Assembly (NCBI RefSeq): GCF_900115055.1
Contig: NZ_FOVD01000002.1
Location: 434,001 to 498,000 of the forward strand
Reading direction: 5' to 3'
Length of the DNA stretch: 64,000 bases
Source of the DNA: Chryseobacterium oleae
Lineage (GTDB): Bacteria > Bacteroidota > Bacteroidia > Flavobacteriales > Weeksellaceae
Positions 9,003 through 17,602 of this stretch are shown here, piece by piece (within the stretch, counting starts at the first letter, position 1; the number at the start of each line of letters is the position of its first letter). Below the pieces are notes generated by a model. The model ran no database searches. It was not told the origin of the DNA and saw nothing but the letters and a program-made list of their open reading frames with translations. The position numbers and the translations under genes are program-made.

Positions 9003-9571
9003 TCATATAAATTTTTGAAGGCGTTTTGTGAATTATCTCACTATATATTCCTTTTGTTTAAGGGTTGGATATTTTTTAGATCGTGATTTTTTGATTTAAT
9101 AAAGAATAGGAGAGAAGGTTATTGATATTCGGATTAATCTCGTGTTTAAAATTTAAAACTTTTGATTTATTATAAAATTTGCTGAATATTGATTTGTAAC
9201 TGCTATACATTGACTTCGGAAAATGGAGCGTTAAAAAAATAAATACTGTGAACGTTAAGAAAATTCTACTGTCCGAAGCGCGGGGCTGTAATTGAAGCGA
9301 AGCAGAAATAGTCATTCCGCGCAAGTTTTAGAATTTTTAGAGAACAGAATTTATTTTTAGCGGAAGTTTCCCGGTCTTGAATTTTTGATTCTTTTGTTTG
9401 ACTACGTCGAATCTGTGATTTCAAGACAAAAGAATAGGATAAAATATCTGGTGTATTTTGTTGGAGTTTTCCAACAATAAAGTTTAAACAAGTTGATTGT
9501 TAAAATACAATTATTATTAAATTCAAGATCAGTTTACAATCAATGTATACTTTCGCGGCATAAAAGTAACT
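9003..9571. other. Non-coding spacer between divergent genes
   Basis: This 570-base AT-rich stretch has no convincing gene. It holds a 12-bp inverted repeat with one mismatch (ATTCTTTTGTTT at 9388-9399 against AGACAAAAGAAT at 9424-9435) around the word TTGACTACGTCGAAT, which resembles a word in the large interspersed repeats further along. It also holds a GC-rich word at 9274-9323 (GCGCGGGGCTG ... CCGCGC). A possible -7 element for the downstream gene is TATACTTTCG near 9546. Confidence 0.5.
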
Positions 9572-10834
9572 ATGAGAAAACTGCTGTTATCGGCAATCGT
9601 ATTCACAGCGCTCGCATCGTGTAAAGATGACGACAAAATGAATAACCAGGATATCAATTATGCCAGGCTTCCTCAGGAATTTCCTTTCTCCAAATTGGCA
9701 ACAGTCAATGGCGTGGATGTCATTAACGGAGGATTTGGTTCCGGTGCTGCGGCACATCCGACAAGAAAAGGTGAGTTCTATGTGATTACGGACCGTGGTC
9801 CCAATACAGACTATCTGAACGGGAAAAAATTTCCGGCTCCGAATTTTACCCCAACTATCATGCATTTTAAAATTAATGCAGAAGGAAATATCGAGATCAT
9901 TAAATATATCAAGCTTAAAAATCCTTCCGGCCAACCGATTACAGGTCTTCCCAACCCTGCAGGCATGGGCAGTACAGGAGAAACAGCTTATGATTCGTCG
10001 GGAAATGTTTTAGGAACGGATAATTACGGTCTGGACAGTGAGAGTATTGTTGCAGCAGCAGATGGAACATTTTGGGTGTCTGATGAGTACGGACCACATA
10101 TTGTTCATTACAATGCAGACGGAGTAGAGCTGGAAAGAATCAGCCCGGTTGGCGTTAATACCGGACCCAAAAAACTTCCGGCAGTTTTAGCTAAAAGAAG
10201 AGCGAATAGAGGAATGGAAGGACTATGCATTACTCCGGACGGAAAAACACTCGTAGGAACGATGCAGTCTACCATGTATGTCCCAACAAAGGCATTGGCA
10301 ACCAATACCACTTTAACCAGAATTGTCACTTTCGATATTGCAACGGGACAGACGAAACAGTATCTGTACAAACAGAATGGAGGTGCTTCAGAGTCGGTAT
10401 GTGATATTACAGCCATCAGCAACACAGAATTCCTGGTCATCGAAAGAGACGGAAATTTCGGATCGCAGGGAGGAACCAAAAAAGTATACAGAATCAACAT
10501 AACCGGAGCTTCAGATGTGAACGGAACCGATATTACAGCCGTTGACGGATTGAAGATCAATAACAAAGCCTTAGAGCAGTCTACATGGGATGAAATCACC
10601 AATGCCGGAATCAAGCCGGTGTCTAAAATTTTAGCCGTAGATCTGGTCGCAAAATTAGGATATGAACATGACAAATTTGAAGGAATCGTTTATTTAGGAA
10701 ACAATAAACTGGCCGTCTTCAATGATGATGATTTTGGAATTTTAGATGACGGAAACGGAAATCCGAAAGCTAAAATCCTTCCTAAAACCGGAAAAGTAGA
10801 CAAAGGAACAATGTATGTAGTCGATATTCAATAA
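9572..10834 (+). CDS. Lipoprotein with esterase-like phytase (PF13449-type) beta-propeller
   Basis: This 420-residue protein begins with a lipoprotein signal (MRKLLLSAIVFTALASC; lipobox Cys about 17), so it should be anchored to a membrane, possibly the cell surface. The body matches the 'esterase-like activity of phytase' family: FYVITDRGPNTDY, DSESIVAAADGTFWVSDEYGP, a GMEGLCITPDGKTL blade, then LVIERD and a C-terminal KFEGIVYLGNNKLAVFNDDDFG blade. Acidic clusters of this kind bind calcium in related propellers. The substrate is unknown; phosphate esters are the usual guess. The gene stands alone and converges on tpiA over a shared terminator. Confidence 0.83.
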   Translation: MRKLLLSAIVFTALASCKDDDKMNNQDINYARLPQEFPFSKLATVNGVDVINGGFGSGAAAHPTRKGEFYVITDRGPNTDYLNGKKFPAPNFTPTIMHFKINAEGNIEIIKYIKLKNPSGQPITGLPNPAGMGSTGETAYDSSGNVLGTDNYGLDSESIVAAADGTFWVSDEYGPHIVHYNADGVELERISPVGVNTGPKKLPAVLAKRRANRGMEGLCITPDGKTLVGTMQSTMYVPTKALATNTTLTRIVTFDIATGQTKQYLYKQNGGASESVCDITAISNTEFLVIERDGNFGSQGGTKKVYRINITGASDVNGTDITAVDGLKINNKALEQSTWDEITNAGIKPVSKILAVDLVAKLGYEHDKFEGIVYLGNNKLAVFNDDDFGILDDGNGNPKAKILPKTGKVDKGTMYVVDIQ

Positions 10835-10850
10835 TTAGATTTTTTTTAAG

Positions 10851-10882
10851 AAAACGGCGGCATCGAAGATGCCGCCGTTTTT
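10851..10882. terminator. Bidirectional terminator between the phytase-like gene and tpiA
   Basis: A perfect 14-bp stem (AAAACGGCGGCATC / GATGCCGCCGTTTT) with a GAA loop lies between convergent genes. It is flanked by T-rich sequence on the plus strand and by the A-run at 10841-10854 for the minus strand, so it can serve both. Confidence 0.92.
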
Positions 10883-10923
10883 GACTCTATATGTTTTAAA
10901 TTCAATAGGAATTTAGCCGAAAC

Positions 10924-11685
10924 CTATGAATTGAAACCTTCAATAATTTTAGAAAAATCCTCCAGTTTCAAAGCTGCACCTCCGATCAGTCCACCGTCGA
11001 TATCAGGCTGAGAGAAAATTTCTTTTGCATTATCCGGTTTCACAGAACCTCCGTAAAGGATAGAAACCTCGTCAGCTACTTCCTGTCCGTATTTGGCAGC
11101 GATGATGCTTCTGATGTGTGCATGGATTTCCTGAGCCTGCTCCGGAGAAGCTGTTTCTCCTGTTCCGATAGCCCAAACCGGTTCGTAAGCGATTACTACT
11201 TTTTTGATTTCTTCCGCAGAAAGTGTGAAAAGAGCAACTTCAGTTTGGTTTTTCACCACTTCGAAATGCTGTCCTGCTTTTCTCTGCTCAAGCGTTTCAC
11301 CATTACAGTATACGGGGATCAGGCCTTTGTCAAGTGCCAATTTGATTTTTCTGTTGCAGTGAGAATCCGTTTCACCGTGGTATTGTCTTCTTTCAGAGTG
11401 CCCGATTAATGAACCTGTCGCATCGATAGATTCCAGCATATCTGCAGAAAGTTCACCGGTATAAGCACCGCTCTCATGCTCGCTCATATCCTGAGAAAAT
11501 ACACCGATCTCATCTTTTTCGAAGATATCTTTAGCCATCATTAAATATAAAGAAGGCGGCGCTATCCATACTTCGCAGTTGGTGGTGTTATTGTTTTTAT
11601 AGCTCAGTAATTGAATCATCAACTGTTGTGCGTCAATGACATTTTTATTCATTTTCCAGTTTCCTGCAACTATTTTTCTTCTCAT
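10924..11685 (-). CDS. tpiA: Triosephosphate isomerase
   Basis: TpiA interconverts glyceraldehyde-3-phosphate and dihydroxyacetone phosphate in glycolysis. All signature blocks are present: NWKMNKN at the N-terminus (catalytic Lys about 12), SLIGHSERRQ (His about 97), AYEPVWAIGTG (catalytic Glu about 168) and YGGSVKPDNA followed by GGLIGGAALK at the phosphate site. The length of 253 residues is normal. The gene follows the S9 peptidase gene's upstream region on the same strand after a 127-base spacer that contains word repeats (CGCGCAGATTTT, CGCAAAATCTGCG). Confidence 0.98.
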   Translation of the reverse strand: MRRKIVAGNWKMNKNVIDAQQLMIQLLSYKNNNTTNCEVWIAPPSLYLMMAKDIFEKDEIGVFSQDMSEHESGAYTGELSADMLESIDATGSLIGHSERRQYHGETDSHCNRKIKLALDKGLIPVYCNGETLEQRKAGQHFEVVKNQTEVALFTLSAEEIKKVVIAYEPVWAIGTGETASPEQAQEIHAHIRSIIAAKYGQEVADEVSILYGGSVKPDNAKEIFSQPDIDGGLIGGAALKLEDFSKIIEGFNS

Positions 11686-11812
11686 AGCCTAATTATGTAA
11701 TTATTATTTATTTTTTTATTTCGCGCAGATTTTACATTTTCGAACAATGTATGAACTTTCATTTTCTGTCATTGTCAATCTGCAAAATTCGCAAAATCTG
11801 CGTGATATTTAA

Positions 11813-13939
11813 TTATTTATCAATCCCTTCCAGTTTAAACATGAAAGCATACACCAGGGAAATATCCTTCAGATAGTCAAATCTTCCTGAAGCACCGCCG
11901 TGGCCATAATTCATGTCCGTTTTTAATAGCAATATGTTTTTATCAGTCTTCATATCCCTAAGTTTGGATACCCATTTTGCAGGCTCAAAATACTGAACCT
12001 GAGAATCGTGAAGTCCCGTAGTTACTAAGATGTTAGGGTATTTTTTCTTTTCGATATTTTCGTAAGGTGAATAAGATTTCATGTAGAAATAAGCTTCCTT
12101 ATTGTTGGGATTTCCCCATTCGTCATATTCGTTGGTGGTTAACGGAATACTTTCATCAAGCATGGTATTGACCACGTCCACGAAAGGAACCTGTGAAATC
12201 ACCCCATTCCATAAATTCGGGCTCATATTCGCTACAGCACCCATCAACAGACCTCCGGCGCTTCCGCCCTGAGCATACAGATGTTTTGGTGATGTATATT
12301 TTTCCTTAACCAGATATTCTCCAGCATCGATGAAATCGGTAAACGTATTCTTCTTTTTCATCATTTTTCCGTCCTCATACCATTGTCTTCCCATTTCCTG
12401 GCCGCCACGGATGTGAGCGATGGCAAAGGCAAAACCTCTGTTCAGAAGACTCAGTCTTGTACTGCTGAAAGAAGCATCCATAGAATTTCCGTAAGATCCA
12501 TATGCATAAAGAAGCAGCGGACTGTTTCCATCCTTCTTGAATCCTTTTTTGTAAACAATGGAGATCGGAATTTTTGTACCGTCTTTTGCCGTTGCAAAAA
12601 GTCTCTCAGTGGCATATTCATCTTTTGCATAACCGCCAAGCACTTCCTGTTGTTTCAGCAATGTTCTTTTCCCGGTCTTTAGATCCTGCTCAAACTGCGA
12701 TACGGGCGTAATCATAGAGGTATATCCGAAACGGAAATTATCCGTATTGTATTCAGGATTTTCCAGTGAAGAAATGGTGTAAGCCGGTTCGTCAAAGGTC
12801 AGCGCCTCTTTCTTAGCTGTTTTTCTGTCGTAAATAACCAATTGGGTAAGTCCGTTCTGTCTTTCACTGAAAACCAGATAGTTTTTAAAGGCACTTACAG
12901 CCTGCATTAAGACATCGCTTCTGTGCGGAATGAAATCTTTCCAGTTCTCTACACCAGTTTTATCCAAAGGCGTTTCCGCTATTTTAAAGTTAAGCGCATC
13001 TTTATTTGTTCTGATCAGGAATTTGTCTTCCAAAGGCGTGATCGTATACAAAACATTCTTCATTCTCGGCTGGAAAACTTTGAATGTTCCGTTGGGTTGG
13101 TCAGCATCCAGATACCTGGTTTCAGAAGAAGTGGTAGCTCCGGAATAAATCAGGATGAATTTGTGATTTTTAGATTTATATACTGAGATATAATTGGTTT
13201 TATCCTTTTCCTCGTAAACCGTCACATCTTTACCAGGATCAGTTCCCAGTGTATGTTTCTTAATTTTTTCTGATAAAAGGGTAACCGGATTGTTTTCTGT
13301 GTAAAAAATAGTTTTATTGTCATTCGCCCATTCTGCGGAACCTTCTGTATTTTTAATGCCCAGATCGGTTGTTTTTCCGGTTGTTAGGTCCTTTAAAAAC
13401 AAAGTATACTGTCTTCTGGAAAGATCATCAACACCGTAAACTAGTTTGTTATTATCCGGGCTGATGCTGAAACCTGTAGCACTGTAATACGGATGACCTT
13501 CCGCAAGCTTATCTATGTCCAGAAGAATTTCCTCCGGAGCAGTAAGACTTCCTTTTTTTCTGCAGTATTTGAAGTATTGTTTTCCGGCTTCTGTACGGGT
13601 GTAATAATAGTATCCGTTTTCAAAAACAGGCACCGATTCATCTTTCTCTTTAATACGGGCCTTCATCTCCTGGAAAAGCTTTTCCCTGAAAGGTTCCGTA
13701 TCCTTCATCATGCCTTCCCAATAGGTGTTTTCGGCTTTCAGATAATCAACGACTTTTGTGGAGTCTTTTCCTTTCTTGAAATAATCGATCATCCAGTAAT
13801 ACGGATCATTCACTTTATCTCCGTGAATTTCCCGGATGTGTTCCTGCTTTTCAGCGATAGGGGCTTTTAAAGCAGGGAATTTTTGAGATTGTATCGTAGA
13901 AGCACTCATAATTAATATTCCCAGATAAAATTTTTTCAT
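11813..13939 (-). CDS. Secreted prolyl oligopeptidase family (S9A, oligopeptidase B-like) serine peptidase
   Basis: From the ATG at 13939 the protein is 708 residues and starts with a signal peptide (MKKFYLGILIMSASTIQSQ), so it is probably periplasmic. An in-frame ATG at 13981 would overlap the upstream gene and place the signal peptide internally, so I reject it. A seven-bladed propeller occupies about residues 60-430 and the alpha/beta hydrolase domain follows. Catalytic residues: Ser in QGGSAGGLLMG, Asp in TGLHDSQVQY and His in NYGHGGASGRF. The motif NDPYYWMIDYF near the start and AYGSYG before the oxyanion region are typical of oligopeptidase B / S9A. It should cut short peptides, possibly after basic residues. 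It lies 26 bases after a TerB-like gene on the same strand. Confidence 0.92.
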   Translation of the reverse strand: MKKFYLGILIMSASTIQSQKFPALKAPIAEKQEHIREIHGDKVNDPYYWMIDYFKKGKDSTKVVDYLKAENTYWEGMMKDTEPFREKLFQEMKARIKEKDESVPVFENGYYYYTRTEAGKQYFKYCRKKGSLTAPEEILLDIDKLAEGHPYYSATGFSISPDNNKLVYGVDDLSRRQYTLFLKDLTTGKTTDLGIKNTEGSAEWANDNKTIFYTENNPVTLLSEKIKKHTLGTDPGKDVTVYEEKDKTNYISVYKSKNHKFILIYSGATTSSETRYLDADQPNGTFKVFQPRMKNVLYTITPLEDKFLIRTNKDALNFKIAETPLDKTGVENWKDFIPHRSDVLMQAVSAFKNYLVFSERQNGLTQLVIYDRKTAKKEALTFDEPAYTISSLENPEYNTDNFRFGYTSMITPVSQFEQDLKTGKRTLLKQQEVLGGYAKDEYATERLFATAKDGTKIPISIVYKKGFKKDGNSPLLLYAYGSYGNSMDASFSSTRLSLLNRGFAFAIAHIRGGQEMGRQWYEDGKMMKKKNTFTDFIDAGEYLVKEKYTSPKHLYAQGGSAGGLLMGAVANMSPNLWNGVISQVPFVDVVNTMLDESIPLTTNEYDEWGNPNNKEAYFYMKSYSPYENIEKKKYPNILVTTGLHDSQVQYFEPAKWVSKLRDMKTDKNILLLKTDMNYGHGGASGRFDYLKDISLVYAFMFKLEGIDK

Positions 13940-13965
13940 AATATGCTTTGTTTTTGGTGTCTGGT

Positions 13966-14316
13966 TTAGGCCAAATTCCACAGATTTTTCAAAAGCCTGT
14001 AGAAAGTATGCTCTTCGTCAGTGACTTTATTGTCAGCTTTGATCAGGGTTTTAGCAAATTCTGCAAATTTTACGCGCTCATCTTCTGTTGAGTCATCAAA
14101 GAAACATCTTGCGTGAAATTCAAAGTGGTCTTTCCATTCTTCAGGCTGCAAAAGAGCCAGTGTTTCCAGTTCATTGTCAAGATTCATTCTGAATGGAAAT
14201 TCGTCTGCCATATACTGCTGAATCAGCATTCCTTCCTCAGGAGCAAATTCCCCGTCTACTGAAGAGAGGATCATTAAAAGATGATAACCGGCGATGGATT
14301 TATTTGATTTTTGCAT
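13966..14316 (-). CDS. TerB-like tellurite-resistance-family protein
   Basis: This 116-residue soluble helical protein shows the acidic loops of the TerB fold: MILSSVDGEFAPEEGMLIQQYM near the N-terminus and LIKADNKVTDEEHTFYRLL near the C-terminus. These are the paired metal-binding-like 'D.x..xxxE' turns of the family. TerB-like proteins are widespread, are often linked to membrane-stress or phage-defence loci, and have no proven single role. The gene sits just upstream of the S9 peptidase and is probably co-transcribed with it. The stand-alone context gives no link to tellurite genes. Confidence 0.75.
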   Translation of the reverse strand: MQKSNKSIAGYHLLMILSSVDGEFAPEEGMLIQQYMADEFPFRMNLDNELETLALLQPEEWKDHFEFHARCFFDDSTEDERVKFAEFAKTLIKADNKVTDEEHTFYRLLKNLWNLA

Positions 14317-14419
14317 TTGTAAATGTATGTTTAAGTTTAGTGTTTAACTTGGATTGTTGGCAGCTGTTTTTGGGTTGCGAGATACGAGGTTTCGAGGTTC
14401 GTGTTTTGTGATTCGTTTT

Positions 14420-14448
14420 AATTCACAATTCACCATTGACCATTCACC
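14420..14448. repeat. Fragment of the interspersed repeat (ATTCACCATTGACC word)
   Basis: The stretch AATTCACAATTCACC / ATTGACCATTCACC abuts the stop codon of the BT_3928-family gene. The same words end the large repeats at 44532-44738 and 49448-49687 and make up the tandem array at 55251-55519. Confidence 0.6.
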
Positions 14449-15561
14449 TTAATCAATATAGTCTTTCGCAGGCTGCTTGTCCACGATTTTCCCTTTCTCC
14501 AGGATCAGTACAAACGGATTGCTTCTCGCAATAGTTTTGATAGCAGTCGCGTCCATCATAGCATTTTTAATGGTTTTAAAAGTATTGTGATCTGTAGAAA
14601 TACCGTAAATCACAGCTCCTTTTTGAGTATTCACTTTAGCCTCAAGTTTCTGAATAAGATCAACGGAAACCTCTTTTGGATGATATGAAAATACCAAAAC
14701 AGCTTTCGGTGCATTGATGATTTCGTCCGTCAGATCTACCCCTGTAGGATCTTCAATTTTGAATTTAACGATTTCAGATTTATAACCTTCTTTCGTCAGA
14801 ACAGATTCATTTTTCCCTTCCTCAATTTTCCATGGAGAACCTTCTGCCCAATATTTTGTTTCTTTAATATAATCGTCCTGATTTACCTTTAAAACTTCTC
14901 CCGTTTTCTGATTTTTAAGGGAATAAAAAGTTTTGTATTCAGAAGGATTTTTATTGATTTTTTCCTTTTCAGTTTTAATATTCGTTCCGATTTTATAATC
15001 ACGGAAATCGATCAATGGTTCGTGCATAATTCCCTGAGCCATAATGTAAATCATGATCACAGAAAAAAGTCCTAAAAGAGCATATCTGAACTTTCCGGAA
15101 GGCTCTTTCGTATTGTCGCTGCTGTACACATCTTTTTTACGGAACTCCTTTCTGTAAAGGATAAACACGATAATAAGACCAACAAGAAGCACAATATCTT
15201 TCATAAAACTCTGCCATGGCGTAAACTTGATCGCGTCTCCAAAACATCCGCAATCCGTCACCACATTGTAATAGGCAGAATAAAAAGTAAGGAACCCAAA
15301 GAAAATACAAAGGGCAATTAACGCTGAAAGTGTGAATTTAAGCTTCAGCTTTAACAACAGCATAAATCCTAGGAAAAGCTCCAATACGACCACAATGACC
15401 GAGAACAGAAGGGCAAATTTTTCCAGGAAGGGCATATTGAAAACCGATGGCGCGAAATATTCTTCCATTTTGAAAGAAAATCCTACCAGATCCACAGCCT
15501 TTACAAAGCCGGAAAGAATAAAGATAACAGCAATAATAAAGCGTAATAAACCTTTGATCAT
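14449..15561 (-). CDS. BT_3928-family membrane protein (DoxX/MauE-like domain plus thioredoxin-like domain)
   Basis: The protein has 370 residues. The N-terminal part holds four membrane helices (about residues 4-20, 45-66, 75-95, 118-140) of the DoxX/MauE type, with a conserved CGCFGD loop (about 104-109) that is the redox-like Cys pair of the family. A linker with one more helix (about 158-175) leads to a C-terminal thioredoxin-like domain (about 280-370: AVLVFSYHPKEVS, GAVIYGISTD, NPFVLILEKGKIVDKQPAKDYI). A redox or quinone-linked role is inferred from the fold. In Bacteroidota this gene commonly sits with DUF1599, folP and tpiA, as here, and it follows the DUF1599 gene by six bases. Confidence 0.87.
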   Translation of the reverse strand: MIKGLLRFIIAVIFILSGFVKAVDLVGFSFKMEEYFAPSVFNMPFLEKFALLFSVIVVVLELFLGFMLLLKLKLKFTLSALIALCIFFGFLTFYSAYYNVVTDCGCFGDAIKFTPWQSFMKDIVLLVGLIIVFILYRKEFRKKDVYSSDNTKEPSGKFRYALLGLFSVIMIYIMAQGIMHEPLIDFRDYKIGTNIKTEKEKINKNPSEYKTFYSLKNQKTGEVLKVNQDDYIKETKYWAEGSPWKIEEGKNESVLTKEGYKSEIVKFKIEDPTGVDLTDEIINAPKAVLVFSYHPKEVSVDLIQKLEAKVNTQKGAVIYGISTDHNTFKTIKNAMMDATAIKTIARSNPFVLILEKGKIVDKQPAKDYID

Positions 15562-15567
15562 AGTAAT

Positions 15568-16131
15568 TTATTTTTGGGTTTCGGAAATATTTTCTTTTTC
15601 AGAGAACTTGATCAGACAGAAAACAGCATAATTCAGCATATCGAAATAGTTCGCATCCAGACCTTCAGAAACAATAGTTTTCCCTTGGTTATCTTCAATC
15701 TGCTTCGTTCTTAGTACTTTCTGATAAATAAGATCAGTAATGGAAGAAATTCTCATATCCCTCCACGCTTCACCGTAATCATGATTTTTTCTTTCCATTA
15801 AAGCCTGTGCATCATTAGAATACTTATCGTAAAGGCTTAAAACTTCCTCCTTATTTTCATTAAAATCATTGGAAAGCCCTTTTTCAAGCTGAATAAGTCC
15901 GATAATAGAGTAGTTGACAATCGCAATGAATTCGTCTTCCTCGCTTTCATCCACCATTTTTTTATCCGTCATCTGAAGCGTACGGATTCTGTTTACCTTG
16001 ATGTAAATCTGATCCGTAATAGAACTGGGTCTCAAAACCCTCCACGCTGCGCCGTAATCCTGCAATTTTTTACTGAAAAGATCACGACACTCACTGATCA
16101 CTTTCCCGAACTGTACTGATGTTTTTGACAT
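15568..16131 (-). CDS. DUF1599 protein (two tandem domains)
   Basis: This 187-residue soluble protein consists of two DUF1599 repeats. The first carries KKLQDYGAAWRVLRPSSITDQIYIK (split here as KKLQDYGAAW and SSITDQIYIK, about residues 22-46). The second carries RKNHDYGEAWRDMRISS and DLIYQKVLRTKQIE (about 115-145). The alternating DYG.AWR and RI.SITD blocks with downstream acidic residues resemble MazG/dUTPase-like nucleotide pyrophosphohydrolase helices, so a nucleotide hydrolase role is possible but unproven. The gene diverges from folP and heads a probable two-gene unit with the BT_3928-family gene. Confidence 0.87.
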   Translation of the reverse strand: MSKTSVQFGKVISECRDLFSKKLQDYGAAWRVLRPSSITDQIYIKVNRIRTLQMTDKKMVDESEEDEFIAIVNYSIIGLIQLEKGLSNDFNENKEEVLSLYDKYSNDAQALMERKNHDYGEAWRDMRISSITDLIYQKVLRTKQIEDNQGKTIVSEGLDANYFDMLNYAVFCLIKFSEKENISETQK

Positions 16132-16200
16132 AAATTCTCTTAATCTCCCAAATATACGAATTCGGTTTTAGGTAGCGGGAATCGGGCATTGATTTTTGTC

Positions 16201-16526
16201 AGAGTTTTGGGGTTTGAGTTGGAGGGTTTAAGAGTGGGGAGAGTTGGAGAGTTTGAGGGTGAGAGCGTTTTAGAGTTGTGGGATTCGGGGTGAGAGGGTT
16301 TGAGAGTCGGAGAGTTGGTGGTGGCTGGTTATCAGTTGCTGGTTCTTGTCAGGAAATTTTGAAATAAAGAGATTCTAAACTTAATTTCTATCTAAAAGAA
16401 TATTCGTTTCCGCCCAAGCCCTTATCAACCAATAGCAACCCAGCAACTAACAACTAGCAACTAGCAACATTCCACAATAAGTCTTAATTTTGCAGAATAG
16501 TATCACTTATCAATCCTAAACAAAAC
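16201..16526. repeat. Word-repeat spacer between DUF1599 and folP
   Basis: Positions 16201-16352 are a G/T-rich run of variants of GAGTTTGAGAGT and GAGAGTTGGAG, ending in GCTGGTTATCAGTTGCTGG. Positions 16430-16470 are the complementary word (CAACCCAGCAACTAACAAC). This is a scrambled form of the modules of the large interspersed repeats. A TAATTTTG -7 element for folP lies at 16485-16492. Confidence 0.65.
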
Positions 16527-17414
16527 ATGCTTTCAAACTCCGAAACTTTCCAACCCTCCAACTCTAAGACTCTCCAACCTTTCCACTCCCTCAACTGCAA
16601 CGGAAGGCTGGTAGAATTGGACACCCCAAAAATTATGGGCATCCTCAATCTTACCCCGGATTCTTTTTCAGACGGCGGGAAATTCAATAGTGAAAAATCT
16701 GCGTTGGAACATGCGGAGAAACTTTTGAAAGACGGATCGGAGATCATTGACATCGGGCCGCAATCTACACGTCCGAATGCTGAATTTTTGAGTAGCAAAG
16801 AGGAAATAGACAGAATAGGGAATATGATTTCTCTGATCAAAAAAGAATTTCCGGAAGCCCTGATCTCACTGGATACGTTTTATGCTGAAACGGTAAAATT
16901 CGGCTTTAATGAAGGAATTGACATGATCAATGATATTTCCGGCGGACAGTATGATGATAAAATGTTTGATGCCGCAGGTGAAACGAAGCTTCCCTACATC
17001 CTGATGCATGTGAATCCGTCTTACGAAACGATGCATGATAAAGTTAAATTTGAGGACATTACTCTGGAAGTTAACCGTTATTTTTCTAAAAAGACGAATG
17101 AACTTCTCGAAAAAGGAGTAAGAGACATCACCCTCGATCCTGGTTTCGGGTTCGGAAAAACGGTAGAAGATCAGATGAAAATGATTGGGGAAACTGAGTA
17201 TTTAGGCTTCGGAAAATTTCCTTTATTGATCGGTATTTCCAGGAAATCATTTATCTATAAACCGCTTGGGAAATCTCCAATGGACATTAACGAAGAAACG
17301 CAGAAACTTCACTGGAAAGTTTTGGAGCAGGGTGCTAAAATTTTAAGAGTACATGATGTGGCGGAAGCTGCTGTAACCATAAGACAGTTTTGCGAAAAAA
17401 ATAAAAAGTGTTAA
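16527..17414 (+). CDS. folP: Dihydropteroate synthase
   Basis: FolP joins p-aminobenzoate to dihydropterin pyrophosphate in folate synthesis. Diagnostic blocks are GILNLTPDSFSDGGKF (about residues 38-53), IIDIGPQSTRPNA, SLDTFYAETV, MINDISGG, ILMHVNPSY, LDPGFGFGKT (about 209-218) and LLIGISRKSFI. The length of 295 residues is slightly long because about 22 residues precede the normal N-terminus (NCNGRLVEL). Those residues (MLSNSETFQPSNSKTLQPF) are encoded by a pyrimidine-rich run that belongs to the interspersed word repeats. No other start codon lies between the repeat and the conserved domain, so the repeat seems to supply the start. An ATG at 16635 would remove an essential strand. Confidence 0.95.
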   Translation: MLSNSETFQPSNSKTLQPFHSLNCNGRLVELDTPKIMGILNLTPDSFSDGGKFNSEKSALEHAEKLLKDGSEIIDIGPQSTRPNAEFLSSKEEIDRIGNMISLIKKEFPEALISLDTFYAETVKFGFNEGIDMINDISGGQYDDKMFDAAGETKLPYILMHVNPSYETMHDKVKFEDITLEVNRYFSKKTNELLEKGVRDITLDPGFGFGKTVEDQMKMIGETEYLGFGKFPLLIGISRKSFIYKPLGKSPMDINEETQKLHWKVLEQGAKILRVHDVAEAAVTIRQFCEKNKKC

Positions 17415-17420
17415 AAAAAC

Positions 17421-17450
17421 TTGTTCAGTATTTAAAAATTAATACATTTG
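17421..17450 (+). promoter_or_regulatory. Promoter of the ilv operon
   Basis: TTG at 17421-17423 and TACATTTG at 17443-17450, 19 bases apart, match the flavobacterial TTG / TAnnTTTG promoter. With the usual spacing, transcription would start at about 17454-17456, at or next to the ATG of the first leader peptide. Confidence 0.72.
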
Positions 17451-17454
17451 CAGT

Positions 17455-17538
17455 ATGAATTTTACGAATCAGAAAAATATTATTGTCATTTCTAACATTA
17501 TTGTTGTGGTAAACAGCAGTAAGGAAGCGGCATTGTAA
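17455..17538 (+). CDS. ilv leader peptide 1 (attenuator peptide, 27 residues)
   Basis: An ATG at 17455 opens 27 codons ending in TAA at 17538. The peptide contains NIIVISNIIVVVNSS: five Ile and four Val codons in the middle, plus a final Leu. This is the signature of a control peptide whose translation rate senses charged tRNA-Ile and tRNA-Val. It ends in ...SSKEAAL. The last codons (17524-17531, GAAGCGGC) also form the anti-terminator strand for the hairpin that follows. The peptide itself probably has no other function. Its AUG may be at the very 5' end of the mRNA. Confidence 0.82.
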   Translation: MNFTNQKNIIVISNIIVVVNSSKEAAL

Positions 17539-17590
17539 AATATTTTAATTTAAATTATATAAGCCGTTTCATATTGAAGCGGCTTTTTTT
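17524..17590 (+). terminator. ilv attenuator 1: terminator with overlapping anti-terminator
   Basis: The terminator stem is AAGCCGTTTC (17561-17570) with GAAGCGGCTT (17576-17585), loop ATATT, followed by T residues to 17590. The segment GAAGCGGC at 17524-17531, inside the last codons of leader peptide 1, is identical to the start of the 3' arm and can pair with GCCGTTTC instead (eight pairs, one G-U). A ribosome that reaches the stop codon would cover 17524-17531 and let the terminator form. A ribosome stalled at the Ile/Val codons would leave it free to block termination. Confidence 0.85.
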
Positions 17591-17602
17591 ATTTCAGAAA
17601 TT

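Noticed and set aside
9076..9324. Open frame of 82 codons on the minus strand in the spacer after the riboswitch gene
   Set aside because: No family motif, poor composition, and it runs through repeat-like words; treated as non-coding.
10108..10674. 188-codon open frame antisense to the phytase-like gene
   Set aside because: It is the complement of conserved propeller blades and has no motif of its own.
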